A DNA stretch of 64,000 bases from Linyphia triangularis (taxonomy: Eukaryota > Arthropoda > Arachnida > Araneae > Linyphiidae), in NCBI GenBank assembly GCA_963978545.1, contig OZ021732.1, positions 66,912,328 through 66,976,327 of the forward strand, in the 5' to 3' direction. Within the stretch, counting starts at the first letter, position 1, and each line of letters begins with the position of its first letter. The notes beneath the pieces were generated by a model. The model saw nothing but the letters and a program-made list of their open reading frames with translations, did no database searches and had not been told where the DNA came from. Shown here one piece after another: positions 25,177-38,168 of this stretch. The translations under genes were made by a program, and so were the position numbers.

Positions 25177-25414
25177 CTCCGTCGAGGGTTTTAGCCACTA
25201 GGTCCTGTGAAGGTGATCCTGTCCCTGCGCTGTTGTATGCCTTGACGACGATATTGTATTTGGTGGACTTGACAAGGTTGGTGAGCGTGTATTCGTGTGT
25301 GTCGTTGGCCACGTTGTCCACCGTCTTGAAGGAGTATGAGTGGGAAGAGGCATCCACTTTATAGCCCACAAAGTATCCGCGAAGATCGCCATTCCACAGT
25401 TCGCGAGGTGGGGG
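25177..25414 (-). CDS. sDscam: sDscam FNIII-2, second half
   Basis: Enters in phase 0 and leaves in phase 1, 238 nt, acceptor CTCAG, donor GTGAG. Begins PPPRELWNGDLRGYFVGYKV directly after VTWK of the previous exon. This W.PPP..LWNG...GY.VGYK signature is highly typical of Dscam-family FNIII domains. It continues with YTLTNLVKSTKYNIVVKAYN and ends KTLDG. It is the most GC-rich coding piece in the window. Confidence 0.95.
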
Positions 25415-25480
25415 CTGAGGGAAAAAGGGAGGTGGGTTAAAATGATCGATTTATTTCATTGAGGCTTATATCATAATATA

Positions 25481-26190
25481 CTAGTTGCTTGTCCCCATGA
25501 TGCGGGGTCTCGTCGTTGGGTATAGGTCTCATCTTTTGACGCTTCTTAGAATGGGCTTGCTTTGCTGTCTAAAAGGTTCATTGCTACTCTAGTAAAGGCT
25601 TGTTTCGCTCATTGATAGGTTAATTGCTACGTAAACCCATTATTAGGATCCCCTTCTTGTCGAGGTACTAATTTCCTCCTGGTTAATACTTTAATATAAT
25701 CTTGCTTCCCCCGTCACCCATCTAAGATTTTAAAATCGTGTTTGTGAAAAGTAAAATTAGAAGGGCAGAAATAGTTATGTTTAAAATTTCAGAGTACTAC
25801 GCTTATTAGAAATCATTCTCTAAAGAAACTTTTAAGAAATTTAACATTCTGTTTGTGAAAATCAGAATTAGAAAGCCAAAATTACTATGTTGAAAATTTC
25901 AGAGTCCTTCGCCTATTAGAAGTTGCTTTGAAAAAAAAAAAAAAAAAAAAAAAAAAATTAAACTAACTAGTTAACATTTTAACATTCTGTTAGTCGAAAA
26001 TACAATTTGAATGCAAAAACTGTTTATGTTGAATATATCAAAGCTGTACGCTTATTGAAAGTCACTTAATATTAAAAAAAATAATTAAAAAAACTAAATA
26101 AAATGTTAACCTTCCGTTTGCCAAAAGCACAATTACATAGCTTATGTTTGAAATTTCAAAGTTAAACGCCCATTAAAGTCACTTTTTATC
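25481..26190 (-). mobile_element. non-autonomous Helitron with internal tandem repeats
   Basis: On the minus strand the 3' end is a hairpin, CCCC-GCATCAT-GGGG, followed by ACAAGCAACTAG|T: the Helitron signature of a short GC hairpin about 10 nt before CTAG, inserted next to T. Four diverged units of about 120 bp (around 25735, 25855, 25985 and 26110) share AACATTCTGTTTG and AATTTCAGAGT...CGC.TATT. The 5' end is not clear. No Rep/helicase is encoded. Unit 2 is followed by an A run (25930-25957). Confidence 0.65.
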
Positions 26191-26898
26191 AAGCCACAAG
26201 GATAGAGTCATAGACATACTGTTTTACTATTATACATGCTTATATTCCATTATTTTGGGGCTTTCTTGTTTTAATTAAAGAAAAACACAGTATCGTATCT
26301 AGGTTACTAAAATTAATTAATGCTACTAAACTGAGTAAAATAATGCAGTGCGGGAATTTAAATGACTTTGGATGTGCTACATATTAAGAAGATATAAAAA
26401 TATGAAGTAAAATAAATATATTTAGGTGATAAAAATATACGATTTAAAGTCTCACTTTTCCTTTACTTCAAATTTTTTATTTCTGCAATTTTTTAAAAAC
26501 ATTTCACTAAACCTCCTGTTACGAAAAGTTATCTTAAATATTTGGACATTACTAGTCGATGAAATAAAAGTAAATTTGGTAAGCTTTATTCAAGAGGATC
26601 TCGCAATATTGTTTAGACTGTCAGTTCAATTAAAAATTGGTAGATAAATTACGGAATTTATGCAGATTTTAATGCGAAGTAATTTTAGCAGATTTTAATG
26701 CTGTATTGTAAAACAAATAAATTTTTTATTTAGAATGTTCTAGAGTAAAGCAACTTGAAGAATTTTGATGATCATGTTTTTATATGAATTTACCATAATA
26801 TTTACATAGTAAACTTTCAAATAAATGAAATTCTCCAATTCAATCAATGAATATTAAAAACGACATTAAAACGAAGACATATGTAAAATAATGGATAC

Positions 26899-26969
26899 CT
26901 TCCATGTTACTAAAATTGAGCTGGAGCTTTTAGCTTCTACCCAGACATCTGTTGGTGGACCACTCGGTT
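26899..26969 (-). CDS. sDscam: sDscam FNIII-2, first half
   Basis: Small 71-nt exon, phase 1 in and phase 0 out, acceptor TTTCAG, donor GTATCC. Encodes EPSGPPTDVWVEAKSSSSIL then VTWK, the A and B strands of an FNIII domain. The in-frame join to PPPRELWNG of 25177-25414 supports both borders. Too short for ORF finding alone. Confidence 0.9.
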
Positions 26970-27133
26970 CTGAAAAATTAATTATGTTTAAATTTATATG
27001 ACAGACACTTTTTAATAATATTAACAAATTAAAAATTTTCCTTCTTTACACTCTTAATGATTATTATAAAAAGCTAATGTACTTTTCGTTGGGATTAATT
27101 TCGAAATTCTTATTCTCTTTTATATTACAAAAT

Positions 27134-27135
<2 letters not shown>

Positions 27136-27167
<32 letters not shown>

Positions 27168-27180
27168 ATAATAATAATAA
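27136..27180. repeat. poly(A) run with (AAT)n
   Basis: About 28 A residues followed by (AAT)n within the FNIII-1/FNIII-2 intron. Confidence 0.9.
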
Positions 27181-27479
27181 TTACATTTGTATACAAGTAG
27201 CAAGTTTTAGTAGTAACAATATAACTTTATTTCTCCGAATGCCGTAGTTAATTTAATATATTTTATTATTGCACATTTTAAACTAAATTATTACTCGTAA
27301 TAAAATCTTTAAATGAAATAATTAATCTGTCTATGTTTAGCATAAAAATCTCATAAAAGAGTGTGTTTACAATAACCTTTTTTTTTAATATAAATGTTAA
27401 GATTTATGAAATAAGAGAATAAACTAAAATGTCTCTACACTTAGAATATTATAATACAAAAACTGCTTTTTTCTTTAAC

Positions 27480-27644
27480 CTTCTTCTCCTGTGATAAATT
27501 TCAGAATGTCTGATGGTTGGCCCTGTCCAATTTCATTTTCGCCAAGAACTGTCACAGCGTACGGAGTTCCTGGTTGAAGATTTTTTAGTAGCACTGTCGT
27601 TTGAGTATTTGGAATGGTGTCTTCTAAAAGTCTGTGAGGGCCAC
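27480..27644 (-). CDS. sDscam: sDscam FNIII-1, second half
   Basis: Phase 1 to phase 1, 165 nt, acceptor AACTAG, unusual donor GTTAAA. Encodes GGPHRLLEDTIPNTQTTVLL then KNLQPGTPYAVTVLGENEIG: strands C' to G of an FNIII domain with the L.PGT.Y motif. It ends TGEE and joins to EPSGPP of FNIII-2. Confidence 0.92.
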
Positions 27645-27726
27645 CTAGTTTAGAAAAAAATAACTTTTATTAAATTCAAAAAAGTATTTGGTATTTAGAA
27701 ATTTTGAAAGTATTTAAAACTAAACA

Positions 27727-27926
<200 letters not shown>

Positions 27927-28499
27927 ATTTTCAATTTTTTTGTTCTATTACTTGTTTTTATTTCAAAATCTATTACTTGTTATTGTTTGAAACCTAAATT
28001 ATATAAAGTAGCATAAAAATTGTCAGCTAATTCTTTGCTGTAATAAAAATTTCGTTTCCAATTTAAAAAAATAAATAAATTATTTAGTTTTGAAATCTGA
28101 ATGACCATCTAGTTTGCGTCAAAGATTTACGAATTAAAATATACGATTAAGGATTCTTAAAGCAAAGATTTTGTGTTACAAACCCTAATATAATTTCTAG
28201 GTATTTAAGCATAAGTAACTAAGTAAAAAACATTGTAATAATAACAGAAATAATAATAATAATAATTTAAAAATTAAACTAAGATCATATTTCAGAGCTA
28301 AATTATTAAACGTATAAATTCGAATGGTAAAAAGCACATAAATATTATTTAATTACGTTTTCAAAATCGGTTACTGAAATTATCCATTCTGTGAAAATGT
28401 ATTAATTTTTCTGTAAAATTCATTAATTTGCTCCCCCATGCAATGAATAAATGAGGATGAATCAAATTTTTATTGGCTTAAAATTGTAAAGTTCTGTAC

Positions 28500-28631
28500 C
28501 TCTGTCTCTCCAGTACTGAATGATGTATTTGGTGATAGGACTATTTCCTGAGTAAGGGGCCGACCAAATAATGCTCGCAGTTCGACTCCAAGCTTCTTTT
28601 ATTTTTACATCCATGGGTTGAGCTGGCACTT
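28500..28631 (-). CDS. sDscam: sDscam FNIII-1, first half
   Basis: Phase 1 to phase 1, 132 nt, acceptor TTTTAG, donor GTACAG. Encodes EVPAQPMDVKIKEAWSRTAS then IIWSAPYSGNSPITKYIIQY: the VP..P start, the W.AP turn and the G.SPIT.Y motif are classic for the first FNIII domain of Dscam proteins. It leads into WRDRGGPHRL across the intron. Confidence 0.94.
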
Positions 28632-29118
28632 CTAAAAGAAAGAAATGATATTTGCGTTTGAAAAAAGCAACAGCTTTGAACATATAAGATAGATTATTTC
28701 AATTATAATTGCATTATTTAAGTACCAATTAAAACTAGTTCAAATGAAATATAGAATTTAATTAAGATATTTTATTATCAAAGTGCTTTATTTGTGTATT
28801 TTCATTTTTTTATACAATTCTTTTAATAATAAATGCAAAGATGAAAAATTAACAATTGGAATAATTGTTTTAATATTTTTGTTCCTATAACATTCGTTTT
28901 TTAATTTTCCGCATCAATTTGAAAAGGATTGTAATTTATAAGATGTTGGATTATTTAAAAAAGTATCTTGATAATTTCTAGTGTTTCATTTGGAATATGA
29001 TTTTTTACTATAGAGAATTTTCTGTAGACTTAACATTGAGAAACAGGACTTAAAAAAGAAGTTGTAATGAACAGCATATAAGACATTTATAAATAGACTA
29101 ACAATTATTTTTATATTT

Positions 29119-29467
<349 letters not shown>

Positions 29468-29559
29468 ACAACCGTATTAGTTCAATTTAAAAGAAATTAT
29501 CACGAAAGGAAAAGTTCAAGTTCCTTCGATATTTAACATTTCCGTATCACAAAACTTAC

Positions 29560-29708
29560 CAACAACGAGAAGTTTAACATTGCGTTCATCAGATCCATAT
29601 TCATTTTTGGCCAAGCATCCGTACAACGCCCCATCTTTGCGGTCAGATGTTCGAATGATGAGTTCAGAGCTTAAGCCTTTATCCACATCTCTGTCGAATT
29701 TTTCTAAC
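29560..29708 (-). CDS. sDscam: sDscam Ig3, second half
   Basis: Enters in phase 2 and leaves in phase 1, 149 nt, acceptor GTGCAG, donor GTAAGT. Encodes LEKFDRDVDKGLSSELIIRT then SDRKDGALYGCLAKNEYGSD: the E strand, the D.ALY.C motif with the second Ig cysteine, and the G strand LLVV. Completes the only constant Ig domain. Confidence 0.94.
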
Positions 29709-31226
29709 CTGCACGGTTGAAAACATAGCGGATTAGTGCATGAATGACATGATAATAGCAGGAATGATAAAATAGTCAATGATAAAATCGTAAATGATAA
29801 AATAACAACCAGGACATTAATACATGAATGGATTTCAAACAAAAACGAAATAATATATTAAATCTAATAATAGCTCTAAGGAAAAGCATAATAAAATGGA
29901 GCTCCAAGTAAAGCGATAATTCTGAAAATCATACACCATGTCTATAAAGACTGTAGTATGCAAAAATTTAATATTTTTTTGCAATGAAAAACTTAAATTA
30001 ATGAATTGCCCCGCAGCGCCTTATAATTTAAATTAAATAATTATATATTTTAAAATTATATAAAGTTACACATTCACAACATTTTTAATTTATGAATAAG
30101 TAAAAAATTGAAGCATAACTTTTCATCAATAGCAAGCTCAGACAGATAACCAAGACTGAAATTGTTTAAGTTATAGTTCAATCGACCACTACTTACCCAA
30201 ATTTGATTTATACATCGTAAATATGTGTACACGATCAGAATACTCTTTGATTTAGTCGAAAGAAAACAAGACTGAAGTAATATTTGAAATTACGATCTTC
30301 TATATACATAAAAACTGTTCTTATGTAAGGTTGAAATTTCTAAACTCCTTGTTTCTCTTCCTTTTTCATCTCTTAAATGGTATAATCGGTAAATCTACAG
30401 TTTTATTCCAATCTCGACGAAATTTTGCTAACTTGATACTTGAAATAAGAGGAAGATTCTTGACTGCTTGAAATTTCAAAAAACTTTACTCTTTCTCACC
30501 TCTAAGAGGTGTGATAATAACTCGAAATCTATCTAACCGATTTTAATCTAGTCTTTTTTATAGGTATCTTGCCTTTTTTTTATAGGTGTTTTATCTTGAC
30601 AAATCCGGATTGTCGAGACCATAATTTCAATCCGATGTTTTGTAATTAAGATAGAGAAATATAAAATAGGAGGTGAAAGGGGGAGTGAACATAATTTGAT
30701 ATCAACTGCATAAATTTAATGTTTTATTTTTCCTTTTCCTAATAGGTATCTAAACTAATCCAGATTGAAGGGAACACAATTTCATTCCTACGTTTGGTAG
30801 TTAAGATGGTGAAATCGAGGATTGGGAGTGAAAAGGATTTTTTTCATGTTTTGAGAACTACTGAACCAATTTGAACTGGGTTTTTTACTGGTATCGCTTA
30901 ATTCAGAATATCAGGAACACAATTTCAATTCGATTCATTTCTAAGGAAGTGAAATCAAAGATAAGAGTTAAGGAGTTGGTATGCTCGAAACTTGCAATCA
31001 ACAGAACCAATTTGAACCGGTGCTTGCAGGGCCACAGCTGTTTGAGTCTGGACTATGACGGGCAGATCAGTTAATTTTTTAATAAAAATTAGATTTTGTA
31101 CTTTATTTCATCGGCAGAAAATTATGTAGAAAAGAAAAGCCTCAACTGTAGATGAGTTTTATAAAACGATGAATTCTCAAGAGTTTTAAACAATTTCAAC
31201 GTTTGCCGGTGACAAGAAAGGCTTAC
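29709..31226 (-). other. sDscam: intron between the Ig3 exons
   Basis: Contains a Helitron-like block (30296-31075). 29709-30295 has a short ATGATAA-rich tandem stretch (about 29745-29810) and otherwise nothing recognised. Confidence 0.55.
30296..31075 (+). mobile_element. Helitron-like element with tandem units
   Basis: Begins TCTATATACATAAAAACTG and carries repeated units (around 30590, 30740 and 30890) with AGGTGT/ATCT, CCGGATTG or CCAGATTG, and CACAATTTCAATTCGAT-like blocks. The first part (30380-30500) is homologous to the minus-strand fragment at 5038-5392 (AATAAAACTGTAG, AAATTTCAAGCAGTC and others). The 3' end is not clear. Confidence 0.45.
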
Positions 31227-31374
31227 CTGGTGTGTTTTTTAAAATCGATTTCAGCTTTATCCTTTGTCCACGTGATACTCAAGGGTTTGTCTCCGACAGC
31301 TTCGCATTTCAATGTGGATGTTTCGCCTCTTCTAACAGTCTGCACTTGGAACTTATCTTCAAAGCGAGCAGGAA
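31227..31374 (-). CDS. sDscam: sDscam Ig3, first half (first constant exon)
   Basis: The common acceptor (TTGCAG) to which every cassette must splice. Enters in phase 1, leaves in phase 2, 148 nt, donor GTAAGC. Encodes VPARFEDKFQVQTVRRGETS then TLKCEAVGDKPLSITWTKDK: an Ig domain with first cysteine LKC and core tryptophan ITW. All Ig2b exons end ...G in phase 1 and complete its first codon. This makes it the switch point between variable and constant parts. Confidence 0.95.
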
Positions 31375-32073
31375 CTGCAATAAAAAATATATATGTTAAA
31401 AATAAAAATGCTTTTTTTTTCTTATAGTACTATATAAATAAAGTTAGAGCTAAAACAATGCATTTGCTTTTCAACAAGTTTCAAATTTTGTAAACTCTTA
31501 AATAATGAACATTGCATATTTCTGTAATAAAAATGATAAATTAGATCTTTGTTCTAAACGTAATTGTTCGTTCATCATCAATGCCATCACTTGTGATGTT
31601 CATAAAATCAGAAGTAATGGCATTATAAGTCGGATAGACTTACAAATATGAAATATCAAATACGGTACTTTGTTTAGATTAGAAATAAATGAATGTTATA
31701 AAATTTTACGATTCTTCAAAGTTTCTTCAGTTTCTGAAAAAAATTCAACTGTTAGAGAGCATCTGTAAGTTTATAAAGCACTCAAAAATAGAAATCAAAC
31801 AATTTAAATGAAAGCAAATTAAAGGATAAAACTGCAAACACTTGCTTTAAAAAAGACTAGAGGAGTAATATCACAAAGCAGTAATTTGCATACAAAACAC
31901 AAGAGATATTCAACCACACACTTAGTCATATTTCCCTAAACGTATAAAGATTGATGTTTTTTTTTTTTATTTAAAGTGTAGATTGAGCATTTTCAGGAAT
32001 GACAATTTGTTGTATTCTTATAAATGAAGAAACACAGACCTCCGTAATCTGAATTGTTTTATTATTCTCTTAC

Positions 32074-32238
32074 CAATAATGGTTAATGAAACTAATTTAC
32101 GCAAATCTTGACCAATGTTATTACTAATTGTGCAAGCATAAACTCCTTCGTCGTCTTTTTTAACGTTAGAAATCATGAGTGTTCCGTTTGCGAATATTTT
32201 CTTTCTTTCATCACCTGGATCTTCTTTATTAGGTTGAT
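32074..32238 (-). CDS. sDscam: cassette C1, Ig2 second half
   Basis: Phase 1-1 exon, donor GTAAGA. Encodes the C' to G strands of Ig2: FANGTLMISNVKKDDEGVYA then CTISNNIGQDLRKLVSLTII. D.G.Y.C motif present. The nearest variable exon to the constant region, about 700 bp from the Ig3 acceptor. Confidence 0.93.
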
Positions 32239-32411
32239 CTAAATAAAAAAAAATGTAAACAGCTAATTATCTTATATGAGAAATATTATTATTTATAAAT
32301 ATTACAAATAAAGTGTAGCTATTTTGTTGCTAGTTCAATAATTATAAGTACAAATAAAATAATTGTTCGAAGAAAATTATTTCTAAATAATGTTCAATTT
32401 ATCTAATTTCT

Positions 32412-32412
<1 letters not shown>

Positions 32413-32443
<31 letters not shown>
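32413..32443. repeat. poly(A) run
   Basis: About 31 A residues in the C1 Ig2 intron. Confidence 0.9.
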
Positions 32444-32445
<2 letters not shown>

Positions 32446-32992
32446 ATCAACATTAAGAAAACAAAAGTTAAATAATTTCCGAAATATAAATTAAAAATTA
32501 AAGCTTTTTCCCAAAATAATATTTAAATTTGTTTGGTAAAATATGTTGTTTATGTTTCGGCTTAGTTGGGTTTGGAATTCAATTTACAAAACTGTTATTG
32601 CATGCTGAAAAGGGAAATTTTGTATACTTTATCTTTGTTAAATTGGATTTAAGATACACTGAGTGATAGCAGCCACCCCCTCCCCCCTCCAACGAAAAAA
32701 GACGTATCTCATTTATTTGTTTCGACACTATGTTGTTCACCATGTTGACACCATCATGAAATTTTTTTTTATATCATTCCAAAATATTTTTTTGTTAGAA
32801 GTTACAAACATTTTCCTGATGAAAAACTCGAATATAAGCGAAAATTCCTTACCTAATTTTTACAAAACTTTAAAATATAAGTGTCATAAACAACAACTTT
32901 CAAGATTAAAGATAATTAAAAAAGTTATTTTCCCTTAACATTTTTTAAGCTGATAAAAAAATTCTCATTATAAAGTCAAAACATATCATTAC

Positions 32993-33106
32993 CTTTACTC
33001 CAAGTTACAGTTGGATGAGGATAACCATTAGCTTGACATGAAAAGACAACTGAACCTCCCTCTTCTAGGACTTGATCTTGAGGTATTTGGACAAGTGAAG
33101 GGGGAA
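32993..33106 (-). CDS. sDscam: cassette C1, Ig2 first half
   Basis: Phase 1-1, 114 nt, acceptor TTCTAG, donor GTAATG. Encodes VPPSLVQIPQDQVLEEGGSV then VFSCQANGYPHPTVTWSK: VPP start, first cysteine FSC, G.P.P and core VTW of an I-set Ig domain. Confidence 0.93.
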
Positions 33107-34848
33107 CTAGAAAAAAAATATGATTTTCAAGAGATCAGTATTAACATTTTAAAATGGATATGAATCAAAAATATATCTGATGTTTAAATATTTTGCAATA
33201 AAAGTTCAATACATTCTAGAAAAGTATGCATTTAATATTTCTAATTGAGATTTAGTAGGTAGCAGTATGATTTAATACCTATATTAAAATAAACAATAAA
33301 AAACAAAAAACAATTTCAAGCATAAGAGTATAACGGGAGGGGAAGGGGTTAATAAAGCTGTGGCACTTTTTAACAAGGGAGGAAGTTAGAAGAAAAAATG
33401 ACATCGTACGCATAAAATATCAATCGAAAACAAAATAATTTCAGAAGGAAACCCTTCTTACTTCCGATTTGGATCGTAGGTTTCTACAAAATTAAAATTT
33501 TTTTTTTAGTCTTAATTATCCAGGAAAACTAATATAGCAGTGTAGTTTAAGCTCCTTTTTGATTAATGATATTTTTTGTACAAAAAGAGTAATTATCGAC
33601 AACCAATACGAGTAAGCAATCAAGATGCATTTAATTCTTACTGTCTTTATACTTATACGTTAATAGTTTTTTAAATAATTCTAAAGAATCGAGAAATAAG
33701 TGCAATAACCTAGATGGGCCTAGTGCCTGGTAATAATCATGTTTGTAACTGTATAATTTTTTTTATTGTTTGAAACCCTTTTGTTGTACATCTAATCTTA
33801 TTTCATAAAAAGTAGATGTCAAACAGCCTGAAGTACATTTAATTTATTGCGTGCTGGATTGATATAGTTGGAAGAAGAATGTGACAAAGTAGGGGGGGGG
33901 GGGGAGGAGTATAGTAAAGTTGTGGCGCTGTCATGTAGGGGAGTGATAGAATAAAGAAATATGTAGCAAAGGTTTTACACTAGTTATAGGCAGCCCACAA
34001 AGCTTTATCACGCTTTATATAATTTTAAGGAATAAGGATGGCATTAAAAGGCTGTTTTTTAGTATTAATCTATTTACTTGTAAAGTTAAGAGAAATGATA
34101 TAGTAATTTAACCTCGGAGTGCAGATATAAATTTATGGAAATGGTTATTGTAAACATTTACAAAATCATATCTTATACATAAAAATATTTTCCATTTGAC
34201 TTATGTAATGAATTATTTGTAATAAAAATGATGACATAATATAGTTTTAGATACTCGTTCATTTAAAATCATCAATACATCATCTCACAAATACATCATC
34301 AAATGTAAATGTCAGGTTATTAAATACACAATTTTCTATAGAATAGTTAAAAGAGAAATAAAGTATCACATTAACCTTAAAACATTAATTTTCTTTAAGT
34401 ATTTGGAAAAGTTTGATATGTGAATTATGAAATGAAATTTATAACTCGATCATATATAAATAATTAGGAACGACTTTGAACCTTTTCGATGAGTGCAAAG
34501 ATAGGTAAGATACTTAATAAAAGTGAGACAACTTTACTGTTAAATTTTACTAAAATGTATATTCGCACTATTTTGTCAACTAATAAAGATTATTTTCCGT
34601 AGAAATTTCAAAATTTGCGTATACAAAACAACATGTGACAAATTGCAAAGGTATTGAATAGAAACTAAAATTCTTATACTTAAATGACTTAGTTGATCTG
34701 CTAGATCTACATTTACGATTATTTTTCTGCATTGTAAAAATGTCAATAATATTAAAATTTAAACAATAAACAGGAAATACATGGGCATAAAATAAAAAAA
34801 CACAACACGAATTAGAAATTATAATCATAAGTAAAAGCCATTGCTTAC
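33107..34848 (-). other. sDscam: C1 intron, nothing recognised
   Basis: 1.7 kb between the Ig2 and Ig1 exons of C1. AT-rich, with a G run near 33891-33905. A plus-strand TGTGGCGCTG at 33921-33930 resembles the promoter motif core in opposite orientation but lacks its flank. No exon-like ORF. Confidence 0.5.
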
Positions 34849-35130
34849 CATTAATAACAAGTTGCGAGGAGTATGAATCTCTACCCATCGAACTGGTGAC
34901 TACACAAGAATAATTTCCAGCGTGTTCAGTTGAAAGCGAATTAAAAAGCAACATTGAGTACTCCTCACTATTTTGAATAGTTATATAAAGTGACGAGGCC
35001 AAGGAATGATCATTTTTATACCAATGAAACTTGAAAGGACCAGTTCCATCAAGGACTGTACATAATATTTTAGTTTTTTGACCTTCAGTTAACTTCTCAG
35101 GAAAGTAAAAGGGTTGAATTCTTGGATATT
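34849..35130 (-). CDS. sDscam: cassette C1, Ig1 (variable)
   Basis: One 282-nt phase 1-1 exon for a whole Ig domain, acceptor TTTCAG, donor GTAAGC. EYPRIQPFYFPEKLTEGQKT, first cysteine LCTV, FKFHWYKND, then LSTEHAGNYSCVVTSSMGRD. This Ig1 corresponds to the hypervariable Ig7 of classical Dscam, so it is the likely recognition domain (family knowledge). It is the most diverged Ig1 in the window. Confidence 0.93.
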
Positions 35131-35763
35131 CTGAAATAAGTAAAAAGGGAAGTTAAGAAAAAGAAATTATAATTTCCGAATTAAATTTGTAAAACATTAT
35201 TCATAAATATGCTGGAAATTAATACAAAATAAGTGTTGTTGAATACGTAATTTGATAAAATTATACTTTATAGATGTAAATAAAGGATCATGATCTATTA
35301 ATTATCATGAAAGTAGAAATTCTCCATGAAAGATTAAAATATCTTTAATTTCATGTTAGACGTATGTATTGGGCGAAAAATAGTTTTTTTTTACTTCGGC
35401 TTTGATCATTTAAATTTTTATTATGGTATATATGCTTTCTTATCTTTTCTTACTAATATAGTAAATTAACAGTAAAGGCTGGGATGCTTTTCATATGTTA
35501 TACAATTGTTAGAAGTAATTATACATGTATATTTTTTCGTTTTAGCGTAACACATACCGTTACAAGGACTTAGGCATGTTAAAGTTTATGTACATTATGT
35601 GAACATGCTGTATGTTTATCAGAAACTTTCAATCAAATATTAATAATAACTAATGAAATGTATGTTTTTAACAATACAATGTCAATATAACTTAAATTAA
35701 AAGGTATTTACGATAAGAATAATCAGTAAAAAATTGTGAAAATATGGATTATGTTCTACTCAC

Positions 35764-35848
35764 CTAATGATCTTTTCTTCTCAATTGAAGTTGCACACAT
35801 TGTTGATATGAAGGATATAATCACGATAATGTAGACTTCCCAAAACAT
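35764..35848 (-). CDS. sDscam: cassette C1, first exon: signal peptide
   Basis: Starts at ATG (35846-35848) and gives 28 codons plus one base, MFWEVYIIVIISFISTMCAT with a hydrophobic core, then EKKRSL and donor GTGAGT in phase 1. It has no acceptor need, so it defines an independent transcription start. The upstream promoter motif is at 36060-36074. Confidence 0.88.
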
Positions 35849-36059
35849 TTTGTAAAGCTAAATACTCAATATATTATAAACACGCAGCTTTTTTTAGAGA
35901 TCGGTGAAAGTTCTCCTAAAGCTATACAGGAAAAACAACTTTGAAATACGGAGACACGAAATTTTACGTCGTTTAGTTGAAGATATTTGGATGCTATTGA
36001 TGATACAGAAAAAGCGATGCCATGTTTCAAGTACATAAATTGCAGTACTGTGGATAAGT

Positions 36060-36074
36060 AGCGCCACACTGTGC
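36060..36074 (-). promoter_or_regulatory. CTCF-like promoter motif of C1
   Basis: Minus strand GCACAGTGTGGCGCT, about 213 bp upstream of the C1 ATG. The core GTGGCGCT is shared with the other cassettes. A palindromic CAGTACTGCA lies just downstream (36041-36050). Confidence 0.6.
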
Positions 36075-36427
36075 TAAAAATGAGAGTTAAAATCACATTG
36101 TAAAATAACAACAGAAAATATTACATAGAAGATTATTAAATGTTTGTACATTCCTCCTGAACATATATAGCTATCAAAATAATTTTATAATGTTCTATAT
36201 ATTTCACACAACACGAGTCATAAGTTTAGTGGAAATTTGGAAACCTCAGGATTCAAAGCTTAGAATCCAAAGCTTTCTCTTTCGGTACCCCAAATCAATA
36301 AACACTTCGTGAAATGTGTGCCTTTAAATTCTGAAATAGATTCATAAATTGTATTCAAGTCGTTTTTAGAAGCATATAAATATAAATTGTAATAGGGATA
36401 AAGCCAATATTTATTAAAATTTCATAC

Positions 36428-36592
36428 CAAGAACAGAGAGCACAACAGTATGTGATATTCCGTTTTCAATACCATTTGATGCCTCACATACATAGTTACC
36501 CTCATCTTCTTCAATAACTCCATTTACTTCAAGGACTCCTCCTTCAATTTTTATTCTTGAGTTGGTATTCAAATCAAGTTCATTTTGGCTGA
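36428..36592 (-). CDS. sDscam: cassette C2, Ig2 second half
   Basis: Phase 1-1, 165 nt, acceptor TTACAG, donor GTATGA. Encodes SQNELDLNTNSRIKIEGGVL then EVNGVIEEDEGNYVCEASNG, ending VVLSVLG. Second Ig2 cysteine in YVC. Confidence 0.92.
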
Positions 36593-37481
36593 CTGTAATA
36601 AGAAGACAGTATAAGATTTTTATACTATGATATCAAAACAATTAATGTGTTAATATCTTTCTTAGAAATGAATTTTAGAACTAAATTTTAATAATAAAAC
36701 TGATATACTAAGGAATTCATTTATAAAGACACCAAACGAAAACTGTTGTAGTTGTCAAAATATTTTGCTTCTTAGATTTTATTCATAGACTTATTTTAAG
36801 TTGCAACTTCGAGGAATTTCCTATTGAGAGAACTACCTGGAAAATATCGCGCCTTGAAATTTTTAACTTCATGTAGTAGTCAAGATGTTGTTACGCCGTT
36901 TCGGCACAGTATAGCTTTTAAGACATGAAAAATACAATGAAAACACCTATTTGAGGTTAACAATAGAAATGGTAGAAATGAAAGTACTAGTACAATGTAT
37001 GCGAATTATTTTTTTATTGTATAAAAAAAGCCCTTGTAGAGTATCATTAAAAAAATCTTGAAATGAATAATTCTCAATTTTATTATTCTGTTAAAAACTT
37101 TTCAATCGAAACATGTGTAATTACTGCAAACAATTAATTACATACAAAAAATCTGAATATTTTAACTAAAAAAGAATTGTATTGAATTTTTTTTCTCTAA
37201 CATATTCCAGAATATTATGACTGTTATATAATAATACATATACGTACACTTATATATTTAAAAAGTATGATAGGATTTTTAAATGAAGTTATCTGAAATT
37301 AAGATTTATTGGGAAATGGTTTGAAGAACAGATAAACTCTTATACGATAAAGTAATCCCACTTAGAAAATTTCAAAGTTTTAATGGCACTGAGCATTTAT
37401 TGTTCAGTAAAAAAATTTAATGGGCGTGTGAAACTCTCAAATGGTAATTATTTTGCGCAATATAAACAATACAAAGCTCAC

Positions 37482-37604
37482 TTCTATCATAGGCTTTCCA
37501 AGTTATAGTTGGAGATGGATAGCCCTCTACTAAACATTCAAATGATTTATTTTCTCCAACTACTGTTTCTTCATCTTTAGAAAGATTACGCCATGTAGGT
37601 GGCA
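37482..37604 (-). CDS. sDscam: cassette C2, Ig2 first half
   Basis: Phase 1-1, 123 nt, acceptor ATTTAG, donor GTGAGC. Encodes VPPTWRNLSKDEETVVGENK then SFECLVEGYPSPTITWKAYD. First cysteine FEC and core ITW. Confidence 0.92.
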
Positions 37605-38168
37605 CTAAATAAAAAAAAAATTACATATTGATAAAACGATAACAAATAAGTAAAACATTTTTTAAAAAGTTGGCATTAAATATTGTATAGTGAATATTCA
37701 GATTACTCTTAAATAGAAAATTCCGTAACTGCTTATTGGGGTAGCAGTCGTCAATAATTAATCTAATATTTTTTGACTTTTAAGTTTGTGTTTAATTATA
37801 AAATAATTATGTAGTAATATTAATAATAAGCTCATTTATAGTATATCATATTGCATCTAATTGCTCATGTTTTGATGGGTGTTTAGTTTTTTTACTTACA
37901 TAATTGTATTTCATGAACAAAAACATAAAATTAATCCCCAAAAAAATGTAAAGATTAATTTATATGATAAATATAAATTATTATACTAAAGTATGAATAG
38001 AGCTTATTTAAACGTATTGAAAGCACCGACTTTAAAATATTATATTTATCTATTGCAATAACTAAAAACTGTTTGTTAGCACTTACTACTTTTATTTATA
38101 TATTTCACAGTGTTACTAAGAATAACTATGAATTAAATGTAAAATTATATATTTATTAGAAAACTTAC

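Noticed and set aside
33921..33930. Plus-strand TGTGGCGCTG as another regulatory site
   Set aside because: Only the short core matches, the flank does not, and it is not next to a start exon.
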